Shown piece after piece: positions 55,577-64,000 of a stretch of 64,000 nt of DNA. Made by a program: the position numbers and the translations under genes. Within the stretch, counting starts at the first letter, position 1, and every line of letters starts with the position of its first letter. Under the pieces are notes generated by a model. That model was not told where the DNA came from. It ran no database searches and was given only the letters and a program-made list of their open reading frames with translations. This stretch comes from Syncephalastrum monosporum B8922 (taxonomy: Eukaryota; Mucoromycota; Mucoromycetes; Mucorales; Syncephalastraceae), in contig JNEN01000782.1 of the NCBI GenBank assembly GCA_000697355.1, positions 1-64,000 of the forward strand, given 5' to 3'.

Positions 55577-58302
55577 TCAGCAACAACAACAACATGGATG
55601 ATCGTCGCCCTCTGCCTTGCCCCAGATACTGTGATACTCCGAAACCGTCAGGAACGTCAATGACCGGCCGTCGGCATGGTTACGAAGAGACACCTGGCTG
55701 TTATAATGCGGGTTGAGCGGGTGCACCGCGCCCTGATCGTCGTAAGAAAACTCGGCGACATCCTGATCGTGCTGTTGCTCGTAGTCGGGGTACACTTGTG
55801 AGAGCAGGTGCTTGATTTTCTCATCAATGACCGGTAACATGTGCACATAGTTCAATGCAGGGTCACGAAACTGATCGGCTAGCCGCGGCGTAATATCCCT
55901 GTTGCATGTCCCCTTCTTTTTGACAGCCGACTCCACGCAGAACACCGGGTGTGTGACGTGGAGGAGATTACCAAGGCGAGCCAGGCGGCGGCGGGACAAA
56001 TACCAAAAGACGAGGCTGATCACGGGCAGTGGCGCAAGCATGCCGGCTTGTGCGAAGCCTCCTTTCATGACAAGCAGCGTAATTGTCACGACCTGGAACA
56101 GCATGCAGGCGACCACCATCATTTCAAAGAGCGAGGGCCATATCCTGCCGCCGCTCTCGGTCTTTGTCACGTATATGTACATTAACATGTACTTGTATAC
56201 ATAGTACACCGGTACAAAGTAGAACAGTGCAAACGGCAGCACGATCGGGCTCGTTGTCGAGTACGTCACCGCAATCGTAAAGAAGAAGAGGACGATATTG
56301 TAATTTTGGGCGTAATCGAAATGGGGCGTCGACGCGAGCGTCCGGAGGCGGCGTGGACTCAGACGCGAAAGACGCTTGCGCAGGCTGATTAACACGAGGG
56401 GTAGCATTTGCGTGAATTCGAGCGAGACACCAAAGGCTTTGATGCAAATAAGGTTGACCCAAAAGTTGGACGTATCGGATATGTTCCGTGCGATGTGACC
56501 CGTGATATTTGAAATATGCTCGTCGCTCAGCACGCCGTCCACAACAAGCTGGTGGAGCTGGCCGTACAGTCCAATGATAGATGTAAACGCTGTGAAAAAG
56601 ATGACGTGGTTCAGGAGAAAAAAGATAAACAGCATCTGGAGCACTTTCTGATCCCGCATTGTGCGTGTGAAGCAACCCTGGAACCGGGCCAGGCGGCGGA
56701 GGAGCGGTGGCAGGACAAAAAAGAAGAGAACCATGATCAAGGGTGATATATACGCTTGCAAGATGCCAACGATCATCCAGTGATCATGAAGGGTGGTATG
56801 TGAGTCTGGAAATAACCGTAAAAAGTCGTCCGCCTCGGATGCGAATGATAGCACCGCGACTGAACAAGGTCCAAAAAAAAAGTGCAAGTCGGATGTGTGA
56901 GTTAGGCTCGTTAGATCCCCGCATTTTTGCCCCGCCTCTAATGTAAAAGAAAGTTGACTGCCGTGCTTACCAGGAACAAGCCAAGCAAACATAAGCGAGG
57001 TAAAAAGCCCGCGGCCGAACCAGCGCCGCATAGTGCGCAACTTTTTATCGACTGCGAGATTCGACCAGATAATGTCCTTGAGAGGCGGCGAAATGCGCAC
57101 CTGCGTGTCTGAATGGGTTTGTTTCAGCTCGGTTGCCAGGACACGCGCAGCATCATGGGCGCAGTCCACACAGTCAAACAAAGCCCAGCCATAATCGGCA
57201 AGTGTCGCCTTCTCGCTGCGTCGCTCAATCCTGCTGCGTAGGTCGCTGACTTGGGTCGAGTAATAATCAATGGCATCGACCGGCTTGCCATTGACGGTGG
57301 TGGTAGGTCGTGCGGAAGCGGGCTGGCCATCATATAGATACTGAGCAAGCACGTCTTCGAGGAGATGCACGGCTTTTTCGTAACGCTGCGTCAGTTTCAC
57401 CATCCTCGGATTCTCCCGAGCCAGTTGAGCGTCAAGAGCAGAGCGCACATTATGCGCGACAAGCCAGTCTTGGAAAGTATTGTCGGTTTTGGCGTCGGAA
57501 CGGTCAAGATCGGATACAAAGATGGTTTGAGACGACAGGCGGTAAGCGGGCGAGCGAAAGAATCGGGTGCGTATTTCCAGGTATTCATGCGAGAACTGGT
57601 GGAGACGAAAACCAATGACGAAACAAAATAAATATGTGGCAAGAGTGACAGACCAGTACCACCGGACGTCGGTGGATGCACTGTCGCTCCGCAGGTAGTT
57701 GACGTCGGATATCGATAGGAAACCGAGATCGAAGGGCGCAGGCGGCCAGTCGCTGTTGTGTCACAATGTATTAAAATCTTACGTTGATTGCAGTTCCAGT
57801 TTTTTTTTTTTCAAGTCAAGGAATAACATGTACCCTGTGAACCGAGTGGCTGTGATATTGATAGGAATGAGGACGCAGACCCCGAGGAAGGTCATGAAAC
57901 AGAGGATATTGCGTAGGAGGCGGATAAATTTAAGGAACAGGACTGCGTCAAAGCCAATGCGTTCGATGAGTGCGTCGTCGGATACGGTAACAACATGCTG
58001 CATCCAATACCGCCACCCTCTATTGTTACATATTTGTATATGTACGCACATGGATATGTAAATATATGTATATAACGTGTGCATTATGAGTGGCGTGTCT
58101 CATCACTGATGGAAATATGAAAGCTTTACCGAGCCGCCTTGGGCCTGACAAGGGAGTGCCGAGGTCGCAACCAACTGGCGAAAATAAGGACGATGAGAGA
58201 TATCACTACATTGATAGCGATTTGAATGGCCAATGACTGCAAAGAGAGCTCGGCATCTTTCCTCGCCTGGCTTCTCAGCGCATCATGCAACGCTGACTCC
58301 AT
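55577..58302 (-). CDS. CSC1/OSCA/TMEM63-like (DUF221) ion channel
   Basis: Hyperosmolality- or stretch-gated cation channel family, with 10-11 membrane segments. Four exons (58130-58302, 57783-58019, 56971-57752, 55577-56859) close to 824 aa. The N-terminal first membrane helix is LAIQIAINVVISLIVLIFAS. GWRYWMQHVV and ILIPIN-type sequence (VCVLIPINITATRF) match the RSN1_TM region. The cytosolic domain holds QTIFVSDLDRSDAKTDNTFQ and the long helix around RSRIERRSE. The core DUF221 membrane region begins near WSNLAVDKKLRTMRRWFGRG and includes FFLLNHVIFFTAFTSIIG and ALFYFVPVYYVYKYMLMY. It ends DDHPCCCCC, five cysteines encoded by a TGT/TGC run, before TGA. The frame then continues 132 codons (listed separately). 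Exon 2 ends with a KKKK-encoding A12 run that could vary in length. Confidence 0.88.
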
Positions 58303-58938
58303 CAGGACGTGGAAGGAAGAGAAAGCGGAAAAGAGGACTGCGAGAAAACCGAGGAAAGAGAGGAAAAAAAAAAAAGACCCGCGCCGGATGAATGTCTGTG
58401 TGTGTCACTTCCCGTTTACCAGAGCGCTTGCTGGGTTACACGTCGATTCACACACTCGCCACATCTGACTTTTTCTTCAGGTATCGAAGCAAGCATTACA
58501 CAAGAAGCAAAATGGAATATCAGCGGAAAGTCACTTGGTTATTTTTTTTATTTACTTGGTACATGTAAGTAGGTCCACTATCTTGGATTGTTTTTAGGTT
58601 TTTACATACACTAGAAATGAAATGCAAAAAAAAAAAAACATTCATTGACGGGGTTCCCCTTACAGGATTATGTCATCTGACATTAAATTTCATCGGGGCC
58701 GCCTCGTACGACGATTTTAATAACAATAACCCGTCAATGACTGTAGTATGCTTATGTATGCGAATGATGTGTTTTTTGCCGTTTTCTCATTTAGGAATGT
58801 ATATGCAAGTTAAGAAAGGGAGAAAGAGAGAGAAAGAGACACAGTGGTAATGGACTTGGTGAATGAGGAAGGGTAACCTGGCGGTGGTATGTGGCTTGAG
58901 GAGAAGTAAAAAGCGAGACAAGAAGCCACGGGACTCGT
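58303..58938. other. Spacer, CSC1-like 5' flank / kinase 3' flank
   Basis: A 636-bp spacer between two minus-strand genes: purine-rich directly upstream of the CSC1-like start, then AT-rich. No gene is seen. Confidence 0.5.
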
Positions 58939-60850
58939 TCACGAAGGTTTGCGTGGCGACGGTGGCGGGTGTGGCGAGCCGGGACGGCTCACACTGCCCT
59001 GGCGACGCTTCTTTTCTTTTTCAGCAACAGCACCTGGGGGTTCGTGGGTGATGAGGACGAGATTATCGCGCTGCTGCGGTTGCGGGGGTGCAGAAGTGAC
59101 GTGGTGCACGTGCCGAGAACCAGGCTCCTGCGGCGTGCATGCATCAATTTGCTTGACCCAGGCGTCGTCCAGAAGCTGTTTGAGTGGTGCACGACGGTCC
59201 GGGTCAACGTCCATAATAGAAGCCAATGCAGGTCGAGCGTCGCGCGGCATGAGTTTGAGCAGGCGCAGCTGCTGGTGGTTGTGATTGGTCGCGAAGGCGC
59301 GGAAGGAAGCGTCGCAGCCGCGTGGTGTCCGCCACGGAAACCGGCGGATCGTCATGCAGATAAAGATGACACCGCACGACCATATGTCTGATTTGCGTGC
59401 ATCGTACGTCGGCTGGCTGTAGATCTCCGGCGCAATATACGGCTCGGACCCAAAGACACCTAACATGCGCGTGTCAGGCGTGGGCACACAACACAGTTGA
59501 CCTTTTTCAATTTACCTTTGGACCGAGTGATGGTATTCTCGAAAGGGTATTTAAAAACGCACGAACAACCAAAGTCGATGATCTTAAGGATACCGAGGTG
59601 GTCGAGTACGAGGTTGTCGAGCTTAAGGTCGCGGTGGGCGATGCCCATGTCGTGGAGATAGTCGAGGCCGGTCAGGAGCTGACGCCAGCAGCATGCAATC
59701 TCCTCGCGCGACATCATGCCAGACATGACGATGGAAAAGAGGTCGTTGGGGGCATATTCCATGATTTCGTAGAAGATGGTGCCCTCCTGGATGATATCGA
59801 GGGTCTCAATGACATTGGGGTGGTGCAAAGTGGAACCAATGCAGAATTCGGCCGTCACCTTTTTGACGTAATCTTTATCGGACTCGTGGGGCAACTGCTT
59901 ACGGAAACGCTTGACGGCAAAGGTCTTGCCATCAGTAGAGCGGCGTATCAAACGGACGGTACCTCCCGCGCCTTTGCCAATGTAGCGACCTATACACATA
60001 TACAGAGTTAGCACAAACGGAGTAAGGATCGAGCTAACACAGCCCCAGCGAAGGCGAGGTGCAGAAAAAAAAAAGAAGAGACGCGGCTGATTGGCATTGA
60101 AAACATACCCCACTTGCCATAGCGGCCTTCAATGTCTTGTCTGAACTGGTTGGCGAAGATGTCGTGTTTAGGGATGACTTCATCGGTGGTTGCAACCGAG
60201 GCAGCTGAAGAGGAGGGCGGAGAAGCGTCGGCGGAGACAAAGAAACGACGCAGATCAGACCATGCGATGAAGAACTCTCGGGTGGGCGTCGTGACGGCGC
60301 TGGCATTGCCGCCTGGATCATAATAAGCGGAGGGCGAGTGGTGGTGGAAGTGGGTCTGGTGGTACTGTTGATTGTACTCTGGCTTGCGAAATACGAATTG
60401 GGAAGGGGTATTCGCACTCGCAGGGCGGTGCACGAGCGGAGGTCGACTGCCATGATTAGTCTGTCTTGGCTGCTGCTGTTGTTGTTGTTGTTGTTGTTGC
60501 TGCTGCTGCGGTAGTTGTTGTAAACTGCTTCTTTTGGGTGCCGGAGTGGAGCTTGAAGCGGCAGCAGCGGGCAGCTGAAACGAGGCAGAGGAAGCGGAGG
60601 AGGTGGAAGACGACGCGGTGGGCGAGGGAGGCTTCGAAGACTGGTAGAGCTGAGACCGTGGACGCCCCGCCGCTGCTTTATGGAGCCGCCGTGTCAGCTC
60701 AGAGAGATCAACGGCAGCTTGATTCGGCTGATGACTGTGACGATTGGTAGCAATCGTGTGGGTCACAGCGGCAGCCGAAATGGAGGGACTGGAGGGCACA
60801 GAACGCTCGGGTGTGACGAGGTCATATCGCTGGGTAGCGAGCGAGGGCAT
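58939..60850 (-). CDS. Ser/Thr protein kinase of the fungal Hal4/Hal5/Npr1 family
   Basis: Fungal-specific kinase group that controls plasma-membrane transporters (potassium, amino-acid and proton transport in yeast). Three exons (60109-60850, 59516-59989, 58939-59459) close to 578 aa. The N-terminal about 245 residues are low-complexity: Ser/Ala/Pro-rich with a run of 13 Gln encoded at 60474-60512. The kinase domain follows: GKGAGGTV (252-259), Lys274 in [16 protein letters not shown] with Asp368, DFG from 386, and GSEPYIAPE, the APE segment typical of this family, with [12 protein letters not shown] after it. [13 protein letters not shown] and [11 protein letters not shown] are also characteristic of Hal/Npr1 kinases. 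Start at the ATG at 60850; sequence upstream in frame is hydrophobic leader of doubtful coding value. Divergent from an alpha-arrestin. Confidence 0.9.
60474..60512 (-). repeat. Trinucleotide repeat encoding poly-Gln
   Basis: CAA/CAG run (TTG/CTG on the plus strand) encoding 13 consecutive glutamines in the N-terminal region of the Hal/Npr1-type kinase. Length polymorphism is likely. Confidence 0.85.
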
Positions 60851-61347
60851 CAAAGCAGCAGAGGCTGACAGCTTGGCTTGCGTGTGTTGGAGAGGAGAGG
60901 AGAGAAGGAAACGAAAGAGAAAGAGAAAGAGAAGAGCTCTGGGGGTTGGAGGCCACCCCAAGATAACATGATGGAAGATGGCAGATCAAACCAATAATTT
61001 TTTTTTTTTTTTTTTGTAATTTTTGTCATCAGACACTTGCACACATACACACACACACCACGCTGATACTTTTTTGTTAAGTTTGCAGTTTTGCCGCGCA
61101 TCCAACCGCAGCCTAACGAGCCGGTCCACTGCGCCGAGAATGGACAATGAAGCATGTGTCCACATGCAGGAGCGCCTTATCCAGGCAAAAAGATGGCCAG
61201 AAATCCAAGAGGAGGATAAGGAGTACGTTATTATCCTTGCTTCTACTTGCTATCCACTGCCCTTATTTCAATCCACTTTTTATTTTACTCGATTCGTTTT
61301 TTTCTTCTTTCTTTTTTTCCTTCGCCACCCGAATTTGCTGTTGTACA
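60851..61347. promoter_or_regulatory. Shared promoter region Hal/Npr1-type kinase / alpha-arrestin
   Basis: Only 497 bp separate the two divergent start codons. It contains a T17 run (60998-61015), a short CA repeat (about 61043-61058), and a T-rich leader before the arrestin ATG. No defined factor site is assigned. Confidence 0.5.
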
Positions 61348-62607
61348 ATGTTTCGCAAATCGTTGTCGGTGGAATTAGTCGAACCAGTGGTCTACCTGCG
61401 AGGTCATGCCAAAGACAGACAGACTATCAACATCCTGCGCGGTGTCGTCCGTCTGCAGCTCTCACACCCCGTTCTCGTCCACTCCGTCACGGTTCAGTTC
61501 ATTGGCACCGCGAAAACTCTTTGGCCCGAAGGTATGGATCCGTGCCTGTCTATCGTTCTTGATCATCGCAGTCCAAACCCTAATCCGCGTCGTCCCGTAT
61601 GAAATACGATAGACAAAGCATGCCAGTATTGGGATAAACATATTCTCGTTGACTCTGTGATACCTATTTGCCGCTCTCCCGTCACGCTCAAGAAAGGAAT
61701 ACACGCTTTTCCCTTTGAGATTTTGTTGTCCAACGCTTTGTCCGAGTCTGTCGAATGCGGCCTTGGTCATGTGCGCTACAAACTCCATTGTCAGGTTCAC
61801 ATTAAGCCCAGCTGGTCCTTGTTTACATCCTGTCTCAGAGCACACCAACCCGTTGTGCTCGTCCGTTTGCCTCAGGAAGCCGGCCCACGCTGCATTAACC
61901 AGACCCACCGCTTGACCGACACCGACGAGCTTCATATCCTCGTCGAAACAGCCCATATCACACCTGGTACCCCGCTTGCCCTGTCCTTTGCCTTCTCACG
62001 CCCACCGGCCGCCATCCAGCACCTGTGTGTGAAACTGATCGAAAGACAGAAATTTCGTGCACGCTCCAAGCGAACCACTCGGATCCTACACCACGAGATC
62101 ACCCTCACTACCAGTTCTAGTCTCGCCGATCACCCACCCGACCACAACGAGCTGCGCTGTGTTTTCGCTATTCCCGATAAGCAAACGCTCCAGGTACATC
62201 CGTCCACGTACAATCCAAATATTCGCGTGCGCCACTGGATCCAGATTCTTTTGCGCTTCACGATGCATGATGGCGTACCGAAAGAAATTCTTATGGATGC
62301 GCCTGTATCCGTCCTGATGGAGACCATTGAGGGCTACACCACCCTACCTGCATACCCGCCGCCCTCCGACGAACTTTCAGCCTCCTCCTCGTACTCTACC
62401 CCTTTGTCGCCATCAGCAACGCCGCCTGCCGCGGATGCACCCACCGCAGCCACCGTTTCGATGGACTCTGCGGTAACACCCACTCCCTCCACATCTTCAT
62501 CCTGGCTTAATAAGCTGAATCCACGCCGTTCATGGCGCGCCGATGTAAAACCACCCCCGAGCTATGAAGATATCATACGGCAATCGACAAGCTCAGTCAT
62601 GTCATAA
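61348..62607 (+). CDS. Alpha-arrestin (ART/ARRDC-type ubiquitin-ligase adaptor)
   Basis: Adaptor that recruits the Rsp5/NEDD4 ubiquitin ligase to plasma-membrane transporters for endocytosis. Two exons (61348-61531, 61613-62607) close to 392 aa. The N-terminal arrestin fold is visible: VEPVVYLRGHAKDRQTINIL, LQLSHPVLVHSVTVQFIG, then ILVDSVIPICRSPVTLKKGI and HAFPFEILLSNALSESVECG. The C-terminal arrestin fold begins at about THRLTDTDELHILVETA and includes KLIERQKFRARSK. The tail is Ser/Pro/Thr-rich with LPAY at about 278 and PPPSYEDI (PPxY motif, about residues 375-382) near the end, the binding site for WW domains of Rsp5. The second exon follows an 81-nt intron. The gene is divergent from a Hal/Npr1-type kinase, a class known to phosphorylate arrestins in yeast. 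Confidence 0.9.
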
Positions 62608-63857
62608 AGAAAAAAAAATCTCATACCTGCCGTACGACCCAACCCCTTGGATTACACACACCCCCTATTTTGTTCTTGTTTTGCAGCATCCTTACTACAT
62701 TTTACTGACAGCATACCAACTATTTAATTGTCTCAATATACCGCTTTTCTTTTGTATGATATGAATTATGTACTATCATCGTGCTCTACAGGTTGGTCAT
62801 ATTGTCATGCACGTGCCCCTTCTCACATAAGTGTTGCGCATCTATATCTATGTATGTGTAGGGGATCTCGTTTCATAAAAAGAAGAAATTAGACGGGGAG
62901 ACTCCGGACAGTAAACCTTCTGTATGCCTCTTTCGCAAACAGAATAAACAAGCTACGTCACGACATCCTACTTTAGAAACGCAAGCACCCAAAGCAATGG
63001 AAGCGGGAACGGAAGGCGTATGCAAACATGAGTTGACGGCTCGATGTGGTAGTGCGAAGCCAGAAAACCGGCAGATTGGGCAGCAAAGGAAGTATTCTTA
63101 TTTTCCAGAAATTCGCTCAAAAGCTCATTCGTAACATAAGTGTATGAAAAGGCGCGCATTTTGCATCTGCCCCGTTCTGTATATATTATATTATATTATA
63201 ATGTGCCTGCACAAACTTTTGGTTTAAAAGAAATCAAGTGATTTTAAGGCATTAGTATTGTAGAAAAAAGACGGCGCTTCACACGCGTTGTTATTGGTAC
63301 TCATGTAGAGGGTCTCGTGTTCACAATTGAGACTTGTTCGCTCCCAGCCACATATGGTCATTCTTTTGGAGTTGGCCTATCGAGATGGGTGTATCACAAT
63401 CGAAGATACACAAGATATGAAAATACGCGGGTAGTGTTATGTTACACCATGTGCAACTGCATTGTCAAGAACACTAAACAACAGGGAACGCTCTCAAGGC
63501 ATGCTTCAATGTTTTTTTTCCTGCGGCGCAAATGGCGCAAACTCTTACTCCACAAACATAATATCATTTAGAGCCAGCTACCTGGCCATTGTGTTCGTAC
63601 ATGATTACATCATCAACATCGTTATCATCGTCAGCATCATCATCATTGTCTGTTGTATTATGATAGGGATTCAGCCTCCATTGTTCTCAAATCAACCCAC
63701 AAGCGATAACACCCTGACTGACAAATACAGAAAATAGAAGGTCCCCTAAGCGAGCGAACCTGCAGCAACTTTGACTGCAAGCAGGTGGTCCTATTTCACA
63801 GCGCGGTTGAGGCAGATGACAGACTTTTTTTTTTATTTTTTTTTTTTTTTTGCAATT
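62608..63857. other. Intergenic, arrestin 3' flank and AT-rich spacer
   Basis: About 1.25 kb. Open frames of 60-90 codons occur on both strands (for example 62968-63159 minus and 63317-63571 plus) but lack motifs and credible splice structure. A long T-rich run lies at 63826-63851. No gene is supported. Confidence 0.5.
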
Positions 63858-64000
63858 TCAAAAAAGAAGATAAGCGATGCCAAACGTCAGGCTTGCTGCG
63901 GCCCATACGACAAAGACGGGGTATCCTTCCTCCTCCATACGCGGATGGCCAGTGCCTTGATGATGGCTACAGCAACGGTCCTCGAGCAGGGCCAGGTGGC
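63858..64000 (-). CDS. C-terminal end of an unknown membrane protein (partial)
   Basis: The minus-strand frame is open from the window edge to a TGA at 63858-63860 and encodes 46 codons. It contains a polar part rich in Cys/His (LLEDRCCSHHQGTGHP), then EEEGYPVFVVWAAASLTFGI AYLLF, i.e. one hydrophobic segment reaching almost to the stop. This looks like a C-terminal tail anchor. The rest of the gene is outside the window and I do not recognise the family. Codon use resembles the neighbouring genes. Confidence 0.5.
   Translation of the reverse strand, partial: HLALLEDRCCSHHQGTGHPRMEEEGYPVFVVWAAASLTFGIAYLLF

Noticed and set aside
62968..63159. 63-codon minus-strand frame
   Set aside because: Short, no motif, no supporting flanking structure; treated as non-coding.
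1..64000. tRNA, rRNA or CRISPR elements
   Set aside because: I looked for B-box-like GGTTCGANTCC sequences and for regularly spaced repeats on both strands and saw none convincing; a covariance-model scan would be decisive.

Overview
The window is nuclear DNA of a filamentous fungus. It has intron-rich protein-coding genes on both strands, and nearly every intron is 50-90 nt with GTAAGT/GTATGT-type donors and AG acceptors. The gene set is typically fungal: fungal-specific transcription-factor domain, Jen1-type carboxylate transporter, P-type proton ATPase, Sat4/Hal-type kinase, fungal perilipin, ferric reductase. Short-intron style, poly-Gln and poly-Glu tracts, an SLC41-type Mg transporter and a GLI-like zinc-finger protein suggest an early-diverging lineage, most likely Mucoromycota. 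That placement is inference from style, not a match to a known genome. I see no rRNA, tRNA, CRISPR or intact transposon.

Layout. 1-10 kb: 3' end of ribosomal protein uL2, SAGA subunit SPT7 (12 exons), an F-box/LRR protein, a C2-domain protein with a poly-Glu tail, and TIM17. 10-15 kb: a gene-poor stretch with decayed coding fragments. 15-21 kb: a ferric reductase followed by a two-finger GATA factor. 21-30 kb: UTP10 (ribosome biogenesis) and a bHLH factor. 30-37 kb: a small membrane protein, a Golgi-type apyrase, an unknown acidic protein and a CAMK/SNF1-like kinase. 38-45 kb: SLC41-type Mg transporter, GLI-like C2H2 factor, COX20 and perilipin. 47-55 kb: plasma-membrane proton ATPase, Jen1-like proton symporter and a fungal_trans protein lacking a zinc cluster. 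55-64 kb: a CSC1/OSCA/TMEM63-like channel with an in-frame TGA, a Hal/Npr1-family kinase divergent from an alpha-arrestin, and the 3' end of an unknown membrane protein.

Most genes are ordinary housekeeping loci, and for most multi-exon genes I could join exons so that every phase closes. The points most worth following are: (1) four perfect ATCWGATAA motifs, two in the ferric reductase promoter and two in the promoter of the neighbouring two-finger GATA factor, suggesting a small autoregulated iron circuit; (2) the CSC1-like gene, whose reading frame continues 132 codons past a TGA into a tail carrying a PPxY motif; (3) a divergent Npr1/Hal-type kinase and alpha-arrestin pair sharing about 500 bp of promoter, matching a known kinase-substrate relationship in yeast; (4) repeated intron positions in the two GATA fingers, pointing to exon duplication. 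Exon boundaries were derived by eye from splice consensus and frame closure, without transcript data.
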